DNA from: a bacterium
Lineage (GTDB): Bacteria; Bdellovibrionota; UBA2428
NCBI GenBank assembly: GCA_009991595.1
Contig: JAACVK010000024.1
Location: 1-64,000, forward strand
Reading direction: 5' to 3'
Length of the DNA stretch: 64,000 nucleotides
In this document: piece after piece, positions 27,174 to 35,737 of the stretch
Position numbering within the stretch: the stretch's first letter is position 1
How the letters are laid out: each line of letters opens with the position of its first letter
The notes under the pieces: generated by a model
Databases searched by the model: none
What the model was told of the DNA's origin: nothing
What the model saw: the letters and a program-made list of their open reading frames with translations, nothing else
Made by a program: the position numbers and the translations under genes

Positions 27174-27968
27174 TTAGACTGCGTTTTTTGAGGCTTCAAG
27201 CCGTATTCGCTCAATTTTGAGTGCTTTCCCTGTCTTTTCGTCAATATCTACTAAAACGCCACACAACCAAGGATCTCCGCTGGCTGGCTCAAAGCGTTTT
27301 CCGCGTTTAAGGACAAATTTCTCAATAACGGGCTCTTTCTTGACTCCAATGACAGAGTCGTAAGGGCCGGTCATTCCTAAATCACATATAAAAGCTGTTC
27401 CGCCTGGGAAGATTCTTTCGTCGGCTGTTTGAACATGAGTATGGGTCCCCACAACAAGAGAGGCTCTACCTTCTGTAAACCAACCAAAGGCCACTTTCTC
27501 AGAGGTGGCCTCCGCATGAAAATCTACGATTACAATGTTGGCTTTGTCTTTATACTGCTCATAGAGTTTGTCGAAACGTTGAAACGGGCAATCCAATGGG
27601 TCCATAAAAATTCGCCCCATTAAATTAAATACAGCGACTTTTATTCCGGCCGGAGTGGTGTAGAGCGTATGGCCTTTGCCAGGCAGTTTGTCAGGATAAT
27701 TGTCTGGCCGAAGCAAATACTCTTCTTCTTCGATGATGGCGTAGCCTTCTTTTTTATCGAAACTGTGATTTCCCCCCGTCATGACGTCGACGCCCGCTTG
27801 GCACATTTCAAGGTAGCATCTTTCGTTGAAGCCAAAACCGCCGGCCATATTCTCGCCGTTGGCGCAAACCATGTCGATTGAGTGTTTTTCCTTGAGTATG
27901 GGAAGGTAAGTCTGAACCATCTTTCGTCCAGCTTCACCCATAATGTCACCAATAAAAAGCAGTCGCAT
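27174..27968 (-). CDS. ymdB: YmdB-family metallophosphoesterase
   Basis: 264 residues. Metal-binding motifs in order: GDIMGEAGR (~7-15), CANGENMAGG, GGNHSFDK, VDFHAEATSEK and VGTHTHVQTAD. These define the YmdB/TIGR00282 cyclic-nucleotide phosphodiesterase family. As in many bacteria it lies directly downstream of the RNase Y gene (18-base gap), and a regulatory link with RNase Y is known for the Bacillus pair. Cytoplasmic dimetal enzyme; the natural substrate here is not shown by sequence. Confidence 0.92.
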   Translation of the reverse strand: MRLLFIGDIMGEAGRKMVQTYLPILKEKHSIDMVCANGENMAGGFGFNERCYLEMCQAGVDVMTGGNHSFDKKEGYAIIEEEEYLLRPDNYPDKLPGKGHTLYTTPAGIKVAVFNLMGRIFMDPLDCPFQRFDKLYEQYKDKANIVIVDFHAEATSEKVAFGWFTEGRASLVVGTHTHVQTADERIFPGGTAFICDLGMTGPYDSVIGVKKEPVIEKFVLKRGKRFEPASGDPWLCGVLVDIDEKTGKALKIERIRLEASKNAV

Positions 27969-27986
27969 GATGAGGACTTTTCTAGC

Positions 27987-29576
27987 CTACTTGGCCAGAC
28001 TTGTCGCCCTAGTTTCGCGAATGACAGTGACCTTGATTTGTCCAGGGTAGGTCATGTCTTGCTCAATTTTGGTGGCAATTTCTCGAGACATCATGACAGC
28101 TTGCTCATCTGTGACTCGTGAGTTTTCAACCATGACTCGTAGTTCGCGTCCTGCGGCAACCGCAAAGCTTCGCTCTACTCCGGGGTATTGATTGGCAATT
28201 TCCTCAAGGTCATTGAGGCGTCTTACGTAGTTGTCGAGTTGTTCTCGACGAGCCCCAGGTCGTGCGCCAGAAATCGCATCGGCTGCAATCACTAAGAAGT
28301 CCATCCAAGTTTCTGGTTTGACATCTTCGTGGTGGGCGCGAATAGCTTGAACAACGTCAGGGTGTTCTCCAAACTTTTTACATAAATCGGCGCCAATGAC
28401 AGCGTGAGATCCTTCTGTTTCGTGGGTAAGCGCTTTACCAATATCGTGAAGTAAGCCAGCACGGCGAGCTTTCTTTTGATCAAGACCAAGCTCAGCAGCC
28501 ATCAGACCACATAAGTGTCCTACTTCTATCACATGGTAATATTGGTTTTGCGAATAGCTATAGCGATACAGTAGCTGTCCGATAGTCTTCACTAACTCGG
28601 GGTGCATTCCAACTAGATTCAGTTCCAAGAGGGCTTTTTCTCCGGCGTCACGAATCTGAGAGTTAACTTGTTTGGTGACCTTTTCCACTTGCTCTTCAAT
28701 TCTTGAGGGGTGAACTCGGCCATCGGCAATTAGCTGTTCGAGCACGGTTTTACCTACGTGGCGTCTGACTGGGTCAAAGCAACTGACAATCACTGTTTCT
28801 GGAGTGTCATCAATGATCAAATCACAACCGGTGGCCGCTTCAAGAGCTCGAATGTTTCGTCCTTCTCGTCCAATCAAACGTCCTTTTAGGTCGTCGTTTG
28901 GAAGGGATACAGCAGAGGTTGTTCGCTCTGGAATATAGTCAGAGGCATAGCGAGAAATAGAAACGGAAATAATTTTCTTTGCAATTTTTTCGGCGTCTTC
29001 TTTGGTTTGTTCTTCAATCAACTTGAGCGACTTAGCACAAGCTAGCTTAGCTTCTTCTTCGACGGTTTTAATCAAGGCAGCCTGAGCCTCTTTGGAGGTC
29101 ATCCCAGCAACCTTCTCTAATTGAACCTGAATGTCGGCAAGTTCGCGACGGTAGTGCTCTTCTGTTTTTTGGGCAGATAATGTAATTCGGTCGTATTCTT
29201 CTTTGGCGCGCTCTGCTTGAACTTTAAGTCTCTCGGCATTTTCACGCTCGCCCTTTACTGCATCTCGATCGGTTTTTAGTTCTCGTTCGAGGTCTTTTGC
29301 TTTTTTCTCTGCCCGAGAAGCTTCCTCTAATTTAGATTGATAGCTTTGTTCGGCCTTGCGGCGAGCAGAGTCGGCCATGTCTCGAGCTTTTCGTTCGGCG
29401 TCTTTTTCGGTGTCTTTGGCTTCGCGTTTAGCGTCACGAAGGATGTCTTTGGCTTTCATTTCAGCGTCGGAAGTGACCTGCTTTCGCAGAGCTCTAACTA
29501 CAAGCTGTGCGATGATAAATCCGCCGAAGACGGCTGAAAGTAGTGCGATGATAATGTTGATTAAGATAGGGCTCAT
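27987..29576 (-). CDS. rny: Ribonuclease Y
   Basis: 529-residue membrane-anchored endoribonuclease that starts mRNA decay. N-terminal membrane helix (~5-25), a long charged coiled coil (~30-190), a KH RNA-binding domain (~215-280, around LIGREGRNIRALEAATG) and an HD domain with GLLHDIGKALTHE (~375-390). Length is standard. Overlaps the 5-FTHF cyclo-ligase gene by 4 bases and precedes ymdB. Confidence 0.95.
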   Translation of the reverse strand: MSPILINIIIALLSAVFGGFIIAQLVVRALRKQVTSDAEMKAKDILRDAKREAKDTEKDAERKARDMADSARRKAEQSYQSKLEEASRAEKKAKDLERELKTDRDAVKGERENAERLKVQAERAKEEYDRITLSAQKTEEHYRRELADIQVQLEKVAGMTSKEAQAALIKTVEEEAKLACAKSLKLIEEQTKEDAEKIAKKIISVSISRYASDYIPERTTSAVSLPNDDLKGRLIGREGRNIRALEAATGCDLIIDDTPETVIVSCFDPVRRHVGKTVLEQLIADGRVHPSRIEEQVEKVTKQVNSQIRDAGEKALLELNLVGMHPELVKTIGQLLYRYSYSQNQYYHVIEVGHLCGLMAAELGLDQKKARRAGLLHDIGKALTHETEGSHAVIGADLCKKFGEHPDVVQAIRAHHEDVKPETWMDFLVIAADAISGARPGARREQLDNYVRRLNDLEEIANQYPGVERSFAVAAGRELRVMVENSRVTDEQAVMMSREIATKIEQDMTYPGQIKVTVIRETRATSLAK

Positions 29577-30187
29577 AGTTGCTCCTTGAGATCAAAGTGA
29601 AAATTGTTTTCAGTTAAAATGGATTCGATAATTTGGTCACCTGAATGGAAATAGTCCTCAGGTAGGGTTTCAAATAGATAGTCGGAATGAAGCACTCCGA
29701 TGCTTTTTATTCCGGGGTTGCTTTGTAAGTAGCGGTCGTAAAACCCACCACCTCGCCCAAGCCTTCGGCCTAAAAGGTCTGCAGCCGAGCACGGAACAAA
29801 TAAAAGGGTGGGGACAATTTCAATGCTTCGGGCGGGGGCTTGCCACACTCCGAAGTCGCGGTTGAACTCTAGCTCTTCTGGATTGCAAGCATGAAAGCTT
29901 AGCGCGTCTGAATGGATGCGTGGGAATGCTGTAGAACAAAAATCCGGAGCGCTAGGTAGCTCATCGGGTTCATCCCAATCTTGACGTGGGCAAAAATATC
30001 CAATACTTGGAGTGTCATTGCCAAGTGAGGTTGAGCAGACAATCTCAGAAAGTTTAAACTCTTTCCAGGGTGACCACGTGCCTCTACTCGTGTTGGCCTT
30101 TAGCTGACGCTTCTTTAATTTCTTTCGGAATTCCTTTAAGCTCAAGAACTCTGTTGGCTCCCGAAAGAGAGTGCGCAATTCGTGCAT
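29573..30187 (-). CDS. 5-formyltetrahydrofolate cyclo-ligase family protein
   Basis: 204 residues. The C-terminal motif LLGRRLGRGGGFYDRYL is the ATP/folate-binding signature of 5-FTHF cyclo-ligase (YgfA/Fau), which converts 5-formyl-THF to methenyl-THF. N-terminal basic helix KEFRKKLKKRQL matches the family. The middle is more divergent than usual. The zapA-fau order is the same as in enterobacteria, but only 63 bases separate them, so there is no 6S RNA gene between; that gap holds a 7-bp hairpin (30201-30222). Confidence 0.88.
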   Translation of the reverse strand: MHELRTLFREPTEFLSLKEFRKKLKKRQLKANTSRGTWSPWKEFKLSEIVCSTSLGNDTPSIGYFCPRQDWDEPDELPSAPDFCSTAFPRIHSDALSFHACNPEELEFNRDFGVWQAPARSIEIVPTLLFVPCSAADLLGRRLGRGGGFYDRYLQSNPGIKSIGVLHSDYLFETLPEDYFHSGDQIIESILTENNFHFDLKEQL

Positions 30188-30250
30188 CTCTTTGTTTTTG
30201 CGAAAGTCATATGTAACTTTCGAATAACCTTTCTAATAGGACTAACGGGT

Positions 30251-30592
30251 CTATAGTTTTGCTTTACTCAATTGCGACTCGACCCGGTTTATGAGTGCAT
30301 CTGAGCTTTCGAGAACTTTTCTTCTTAAGGCCTTGAGCTTTTCTTGTTCATCAATGAGCTGCTCAGCAAGATTAAGGGCCACTAAAAGAGTTCTCTGATG
30401 AGGTGTAACATTGTCCGCTGCTTTTTCGCTAATCTCGTCGTAACAAGCCTGGACCATATCCTTGGTTTGCTTCAGAAGAGATGGTGTTGCATCCGTTTTT
30501 AATCGAAGGTGAGCGCCTCCCACGTTAATTTCTAGCACTTTAGGGGTGCCTTTTTGCGGTAGGGTTTCTATAACTGGCTCAACTTCGCTCAT
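30251..30592 (-). CDS. zapA: Cell division protein ZapA
   Basis: 113 residues; ZapA bundles FtsZ filaments at the division ring. The N-terminal VLEINVGGAHLRLKTDA beta-hairpin and the C-terminal coiled coil (~70-110, LVALNLAEQLIDEQEKLKAL) match the ZapA fold. Placement next to the 5-FTHF cyclo-ligase gene supports it. About 20 extra residues precede the core, rich in Glu/Pro. Confidence 0.82.
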   Translation of the reverse strand: MSEVEPVIETLPQKGTPKVLEINVGGAHLRLKTDATPSLLKQTKDMVQACYDEISEKAADNVTPHQRTLLVALNLAEQLIDEQEKLKALRRKVLESSDALINRVESQLSKAKL

Positions 30593-30670
30593 CTTGAATT
30601 TAGATTATCCCACATTTTTGCTGTGCAAAATAGCCTTAGTCTTAGCTTTAGGCGTTAACGCCACGAGTCT

Positions 30671-31750
30671 TTAGCTTTTTAGTCCAACAAGCGCTTTGCT
30701 GAAGGTGTCTCCATCAAAATCGACCATGTGATGGGCTTTTTCGCCCAATCCAAGACGTCGAATAGGGAGTCCGGTTTTACGCGCCACAGCAACAACTGCG
30801 CCGCCTTTGGCTGTCCCGTCGAGTTTTGTGAGCACAAGGCCTGTGACTTGAACGTCCTCGAGGAAGCTTTCCGCCTGCTTGATCATGTTTTGGCCTGTGT
30901 TTGCATCAAGCACCAAAAGAGTTTCGTGGGGAGCTCCCTCAAGAGCCTTGTTCATGACTCTCTTGTTTTTTGTGAGAGCTTCCATAAGTTGTTTGTTGTT
31001 GTGAAGTCTTCCTGCAGAGTCGCATAAGACAAAGTCAATGTTCTTTGCCTTTGCCGATTCAAGTGCATCGAAGAGCACTGCAGAGGAGTCCGCACCTTCA
31101 CTCCCTCTTACGCAGGGAACGTCTAAGCGCTCTGCCCAAGTTTGTAATTGTTCAGAGGCAGCGGCACGAAATGTGTCTCCAGCCGCTAGTAAAACGCTGT
31201 GGCCTTTTTCCTTAAGCTCACGAGCAATTTTTGCAATGCTCGTGGTCTTTCCAACCCCATTGACTCCAACGAACCAAATCACTGTGGGGCCGCTTGTGTT
31301 AATCTTGCTTGGCCAGTTTTCAGAGGGAACCTGTGTGCTTTCTCCGATCCAAGTTTGCAATGTTTCAGCTAGAGCGACTTTCGTTTTCTCTTCGCGCTCC
31401 GATTCGGGAGCTGATAAAATTTCGTTCCAGTTGATGACGTCAATGGCGCTTGTCGTATTGGCAACTCCAAGATCGCTTGCCAGACAAGCCTCTTCAACGG
31501 ATTCTTTGAGACTTTCAATTTCTCCGGCTTTTCCAAAAAATGAAAAGCGGGAACGGCTCTTCTCTAGGGCAGACCACCAAGGGTTTTCTTCCGAAACCTT
31601 TTGATGAATTCCAAGACTTGTTTTTATTCTAGGAGTGCGAACCTTCGCTCTTCGTCTAATATACCAAACAATTGGAACAATTAGCCCAAAGCTCCCAATT
31701 ATGAAGGCGATCATTTCGGTTTGATTCAGGATAATCTCGCTGCCATTCAT
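30671..31750 (-). CDS. ftsY: Signal recognition particle receptor FtsY
   Basis: 359 residues. An N-terminal membrane helix (~13-31) replaces the long acidic A domain of E. coli FtsY. The NG domain follows: P-loop GVNGVGKTT (162-170), DTFRAAASEQL, DSAGRLHNN and TKLDGTAKGG. It receives SRP-ribosome complexes at the inner membrane. First gene of the ftsY-zapA-cyclo-ligase-rny-ymdB-tyrS series on the minus strand. Confidence 0.95.
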   Translation of the reverse strand: MNGSEIILNQTEMIAFIIGSFGLIVPIVWYIRRRAKVRTPRIKTSLGIHQKVSEENPWWSALEKSRSRFSFFGKAGEIESLKESVEEACLASDLGVANTTSAIDVINWNEILSAPESEREEKTKVALAETLQTWIGESTQVPSENWPSKINTSGPTVIWFVGVNGVGKTTSIAKIARELKEKGHSVLLAAGDTFRAAASEQLQTWAERLDVPCVRGSEGADSSAVLFDALESAKAKNIDFVLCDSAGRLHNNKQLMEALTKNKRVMNKALEGAPHETLLVLDANTGQNMIKQAESFLEDVQVTGLVLTKLDGTAKGGAVVAVARKTGLPIRRLGLGEKAHHMVDFDGDTFSKALVGLKS

Positions 31751-31886
31751 AACTCTCTACATAGGCAAAAAATGTGTGGATGACAATGTCTCAAATTAGA
31801 GCGTTGGCGAGCTTTTTTGAACTGGGCGAAATCACATGTAGAAATTTCTAAGTATATAAGCTGTTTAGGATAGTGGGTAATGAAGC

Positions 31887-31927
31887 CTAAGGTTGGAGAG
31901 GAGAATGTTTCTTTCCCCCAACCTTAG
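31887..31927. terminator. Hairpin downstream of the secreted-protein gene at 31941
   Basis: CTAAGGTTGG (31887-31896) pairs perfectly with CCAACCTTAG (31918-31927) around a 21-base loop that can pair further. It lies just after the stop of the minus-strand gene at 31941 and about 140 bases before ftsY. There is no clear T-run on the minus strand, so attenuation or RNA stability is as possible as termination. Confidence 0.5.
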
Positions 31928-31940
31928 ACCGAATATTTAT

Positions 31941-32429
31941 TTAAATGTCTTGCTCAAAAGCACAAACAACATCTCTAAATTCATAGCTTTTGGCTCGGTC
32001 TTCTCCAGGTCCCTGCCAAACCACCATTAGATTGTTTGGTTGTTTCTTTCTGTTCGAGTCTTTAAGGATGCCGAATAGAGTTTTGTGTTCAAGGTGATGA
32101 ACGTAGTTAATGCCTCTGTAATTGATGAATACAGAGCCCTCGTCTGCTTTGAAGATGATAGATCCAAGAGTGGGGTTGGCTACGTTGCCTTCCCATGCAA
32201 AGTCTTCGGCGAATTGTTGAACGCTTTCTCTCACAACTTCATACCCTCGGAGTTTGAACCCAGCTTCGTCGAATATCTCAACAGAGGCAGATCCAAAAAC
32301 ACCCAAAGACCCCCAGGTGGTGACCTCTACAATAACGAATTTTCCAGAAGCTAGTTCACCAGCGCATTGGGTGGCTTGTGCTCCAGCCGTGGCAAAAATA
32401 AACGACGATAATAAAAGTAACTTTCTCAT
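31941..32429 (-). CDS. Secreted protein of unknown function
   Basis: 162 residues with a clear Sec signal peptide (MRKLLLLSSFIFATAGAQA). The mature ~143 residues contain two Cys (QCAGEL near its start and VVCAFE near its end) that could form a disulfide, and alternating beta-type sequence. No family recognised. It has its own leader between it and the SPFH operon. Confidence 0.6.
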   Translation of the reverse strand: MRKLLLLSSFIFATAGAQATQCAGELASGKFVIVEVTTWGSLGVFGSASVEIFDEAGFKLRGYEVVRESVQQFAEDFAWEGNVANPTLGSIIFKADEGSVFINYRGINYVHHLEHKTLFGILKDSNRKKQPNNLMVVWQGPGEDRAKSYEFRDVVCAFEQDI

Positions 32430-32500
32430 AGAATCTCCTTTGCTCGAAGCACGGGCCTAACCCGGAGGTTCCAATAGAGCAAGAATTAAGTGCTGAGTGT

Positions 32501-33412
32501 CTAAACTTCTAAATCCAAATTTTTCAACATTTCGTTCATGTTGGCAAGATTTCCTGATAAAATTACTCGCTTGTCCTTGCCGCCCAGTGTGGTTAAGGCA
32601 TCAATGTATTTTTGTCCCAACTCTAGCTTCACGGCTTCTTCGCCACCGGTGCCATTGATCTTCTCGGCAACCTTAGCAATTGACTCGGCGGTTGCTATGC
32701 CAATTGCTAAGATTTCCTGAGCTCGGCCTTGAGCTTCGTTGATTCTCTTTTGCTTTTCACCTTCTGAGCGGTTGATCATTTCGGTCATCATGCCTTCAGA
32801 TGTGTTGATTAAGGACTGTTTCTCTCCAGTAGCTTTCTGGAGGATGGCTCTTCGGTTTCGCTCAGCAGTTACTTGCTTTTCCATTGACTGTCGAACCGAT
32901 TCGGGGGGAACGAGGTTCTTGATTTCAAAGCGAAGAATTCTTACACCCCATTTGGCAGTGGCCTCATCAAGAACTTGCACAACTTTTGCGCTGATGGTTT
33001 CACGTTCTTCAAAAGTGCGATCCAGCTCAAGGGTTCCGATGATGGCTCTTGTGGTTGTTTGAGCTAATTGCACGGCTGCGTATCGATGGTCAGTGATTCC
33101 GTAACTTGCTTTCACTGAGTCGACCACTTGCATGTAGATCACTCCATCCACTTCCACTTGAATCTCATCCTTCGTGAAGCATTGTTGAGGGGGAACATCC
33201 AAAGTGTGTTCTTTTAGGTCTTGAATGTAGGCAATCTTGTCCGCAAAGGGGATCAGCATGTGAAAACCCGCGCTCAAGGTGGCTTGATATTTTCCGAAAC
33301 GTTCTTGAATGTATTCAGTTTGCGCTGGAATAAGGCGAATCGATTGAATGAGGGCCGTGATCAAGTAAAGAAAAACACCGCCAGCAATGACTGTGAAAAT
33401 AATTTTATCCAT
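32501..33412 (-). CDS. SPFH/band 7 (stomatin-like) membrane protein, second copy
   Basis: 303 residues: one N-terminal membrane segment (~5-25), the band-7 domain (~30-185, with ERFGKYQATLSAGFHMLIPF) and a helical region rich in Glu/Lys/Arg/Ala (NRSEGEKQKRINEAQGRAQE). SPFH proteins oligomerise at membranes and form lipid-raft-like cages, often with NfeD partners and FtsH-type proteases. Its start overlaps the end of the upstream paralogue by 8 bases. The two paralogues share the same domain order and repeated SEGEKQKRINEA motif. Confidence 0.9.
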   Translation of the reverse strand: MDKIIFTVIAGGVFLYLITALIQSIRLIPAQTEYIQERFGKYQATLSAGFHMLIPFADKIAYIQDLKEHTLDVPPQQCFTKDEIQVEVDGVIYMQVVDSVKASYGITDHRYAAVQLAQTTTRAIIGTLELDRTFEERETISAKVVQVLDEATAKWGVRILRFEIKNLVPPESVRQSMEKQVTAERNRRAILQKATGEKQSLINTSEGMMTEMINRSEGEKQKRINEAQGRAQEILAIGIATAESIAKVAEKINGTGGEEAVKLELGQKYIDALTTLGGKDKRVILSGNLANMNEMLKNLDLEV

Positions 33413-34322
33413 TTTTAGAAGCTCCTTTAGTGTTGTTCTTTAACTCTTCTACAAGTCCTTTAAGGGTCGCAAGTTCGGCTGGGAAAATTGAAACATTTCC
33501 GCTCTGAATAACCTGACTGAAGTTTGTGATGTATTGATCGACCAGTTTCATTTTAAGAGCTTCTTTCCCGCCAGGCTTTGCAATCGCATTCCCAACCAGT
33601 TCTAAGCTTTTAGCGGTCGCATCGGCGATAAGCTTTATGGACTCAGCTCGACCGTCGGCCTCGTTGATTCTTTTCTGCTTTTCACCTTCAGAGAGGTTGA
33701 TTGACTTCTGTCGAGCCCCTTCAGAAACATTGATCAACTTCTCTTTTTCAGCTGTTGCTAGGGTGATCTCCGCGCGTTTGTCGCGTTCAGCTTCCATTTG
33801 TTTTTCAAGAGTATCAATGACGTGTCTGGACGGGGCAATGTCTTTAATTTCATAACGAAGCACTTTAACTCCCCAGGGATCAGAAGCTTTGTCGATTTCA
33901 GCGATGATTTTGGAGTTAACCGCTTCTCGCTCTGAAAAAATCTCTCCTAGAGAAATTTTACCGACTTCTGATCGCATTGTAGTTTGTGCTAAGTTGATGC
34001 TCGCGGCTAGGTAGTTGCCAATCCCGTAACTGGCTCGTTTTGCGTCCATGACTTGTAGGTAAAGAAGTCCGTCAACTTCAACTTGAATGTTGTCGCTGGT
34101 GATGACACTTTGCGAGGGGATGTCGATGACCTGCTCTCTGACTTCTTGTCGGTAGGCGACGGAATCAAAAAAGGGAATTAAAAAATAGATTCCGGGCTTT
34201 AAAAGCGCGTTGAATTTTCCTAAGCGCTCTATGACGACATTTTCTCTCTCGGGAACAATGAGGATTGTCTTCATGACAAGGACAATCACGACGAGGGCAA
34301 GTAATGATAAAAAAGTTAACAT
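33405..34322 (-). CDS. SPFH/band 7 (stomatin-like) membrane protein, first copy
   Basis: 305 residues: membrane helix (~4-20), band-7 domain starting ERENVVIERLGKFNALLKPG, then a charged helical tail with SEGEKQKRINEADGRAESIK. It starts one base after the nfeD-like stop and overlaps the second SPFH gene, so the three form one coupled operon. The likely product is a hetero- or homo-oligomeric SPFH cage with the NfeD-like protein as partner (established association for the families; not shown here). Confidence 0.9.
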   Translation of the reverse strand: MLTFLSLLALVVIVLVMKTILIVPERENVVIERLGKFNALLKPGIYFLIPFFDSVAYRQEVREQVIDIPSQSVITSDNIQVEVDGLLYLQVMDAKRASYGIGNYLAASINLAQTTMRSEVGKISLGEIFSEREAVNSKIIAEIDKASDPWGVKVLRYEIKDIAPSRHVIDTLEKQMEAERDKRAEITLATAEKEKLINVSEGARQKSINLSEGEKQKRINEADGRAESIKLIADATAKSLELVGNAIAKPGGKEALKMKLVDQYITNFSQVIQSGNVSIFPAELATLKGLVEELKNNTKGASKNG

Positions 34323-34323
34323 G

Positions 34324-34800
34324 TTATTTTTCTTCCTTTGTTTCTGCGGTTTTAAAAAGTTCTACAATATAAGTGATGTTATCTCGCCCTTGTATGGTTG
34401 CAGTTTCACCCTTTAAAATGGGAGTTCCATCGAGGCTTCGAGCTCTCCAACTTGAATCGCTAAAGCGAATTCGACCTTCTCCTTCAGAGGGAATGTCTTG
34501 AATAACAGAAACCTTGGTGCCAATTAGATACTTGTCTTCATCAACTTCAGTTTTTCGTCGAGCCTGCGGATAAAGCTTCAAAATTAATAGCCTTAAAGTG
34601 AATAGATAGAACAAGGAGGAGCCCATCCAGGTAATGATTTGAGTAAAAATATTTGAGAGTTGTTCGTAGTGGATTCCAATTGCTACCGTGAGAGCACCCA
34701 TGCCAATGAACACTGAAATTAAGCCTGGGGCAAGAAACTCAAGAAAGACAAGAAGGACTCCCATTCCGACCCAAAACTCAAATGTGGACACAAAGTTCAT
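34324..34800 (-). CDS. NfeD-like membrane protein
   Basis: 158 residues. Three or so membrane segments in the first ~85 residues, then a soluble OB-like C-terminal domain (KYLIGTKVSVIQDIPSEGEG, WRARSLDG) typical of NfeD proteins. First gene of the NfeD-SPFH-SPFH operon. NfeD proteins accompany SPFH/stomatin proteins in most genomes. Confidence 0.87.
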   Translation of the reverse strand: MNFVSTFEFWVGMGVLLVFLEFLAPGLISVFIGMGALTVAIGIHYEQLSNIFTQIITWMGSSLFYLFTLRLLILKLYPQARRKTEVDEDKYLIGTKVSVIQDIPSEGEGRIRFSDSSWRARSLDGTPILKGETATIQGRDNITYIVELFKTAETKEEK

Positions 34801-34991
34801 CGCCAGGATGATAGTGCCTAATTCGAGGTCGGAAAAGGCCGTAATTGGAAATCTGCTATCTAGGAAGACTCTAAAGTTCTAAATCGGCCGTAGTCGAACT
34901 AGGGACCCTTGATCTTTACGTCCTAGGTTCTTTGGAAAATGAGAAAGCTATTTTCATTTCCCTTTCGAGGCATTAGGTATTTAGGAGGAAA

Positions 34992-35711
34992 ATGCGAAAG
35001 TTTTTAGTTATCGCTGTAATGGCTTTTCTGTTAGGGATCTTTTTTTGGGCTCCAACAAAATCAGGCGGTTGTTACAGTCGCCATATGAATGAGGCCATTG
35101 AATTGAATCAGGCGCGCTTTGGTCCTTATTCCGACCTAAGTAACGGTCGCTCTATCCTTGTGTCCTCTGCTCTTATTTTTATGGAAAAAAGTTCTCTGTT
35201 TCTTGCAAAGATCTGGTCTAAGTATGATTTTGATCAAAGGGATCGTTCCTTTTCTCGACGAGGTGTTCCTGTAATGTGTAACAATCTAATTGAAATGTCT
35301 TTAACTCCAGAGTTTCAGACCAGTAGGGGACAAGTTTTCGAAGGCACTCATAATAGTTTGGACGCAAAGCAAGTTGCGCGCTCTCTTGAAACAGCGTATT
35401 TGAACGGAGGGTTTCAAGGGTTAAAGAGCGAAGTTTTATCTCAGATTAATCAGCTTCCAGAAAAGCGAACAAATTGTTTACTAAGACATTTTCTCGAATC
35501 CATTGGAAGAGCGAGTGCTTTGGCTCCTTTGCAAATTAAGCTTTCTGAAGACAGAGGACTTTCTTCGCCTCAAGAATTGATCGAAGATTTCATAGAATTT
35601 CATTTGTTAGGCCTTTCGATGGCCAGTTGGATTGATCGATTGGCGCTTCCGATCCAAGAACAGGGTGTTCCGATTCTTTGCCAGGATGTTCCGCATATAC
35701 CCATACCCTAG
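34992..35711 (+). CDS. Exported protein of unknown function
   Basis: 239 residues. A strong Shine-Dalgarno (TTAGGAGGAA) precedes ATG 34992. N-terminal hydrophobic segment (~4-20) is followed by a mainly helical domain with five Cys (GGCYSRH, VMCNNL, TNCLLRH, ILCQDV among them). No family recognised. It is isolated: divergent from the NfeD operon and convergent with the response regulator gene. Confidence 0.62.
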   Translation: MRKFLVIAVMAFLLGIFFWAPTKSGGCYSRHMNEAIELNQARFGPYSDLSNGRSILVSSALIFMEKSSLFLAKIWSKYDFDQRDRSFSRRGVPVMCNNLIEMSLTPEFQTSRGQVFEGTHNSLDAKQVARSLETAYLNGGFQGLKSEVLSQINQLPEKRTNCLLRHFLESIGRASALAPLQIKLSEDRGLSSPQELIEDFIEFHLLGLSMASWIDRLALPIQEQGVPILCQDVPHIPIP

Positions 35712-35737
35712 GCGGTAGAAGACAAAAAATTGCTCTC

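Noticed and set aside
30188-30250. Expected site of 6S RNA between zapA and the 5-FTHF cyclo-ligase gene
   Set aside because: Only 63 bases are available and they hold just a 7-bp hairpin, too little for 6S RNA.
34885-34935. Minus-strand sequence resembling the 3' half of a tRNA (GGTCC...AGTTCGACTA)
   Set aside because: The T-loop lacks C61, the T-stem does not pair, and no anticodon stem or 5' half can be drawn. At best a decayed remnant; more likely chance.
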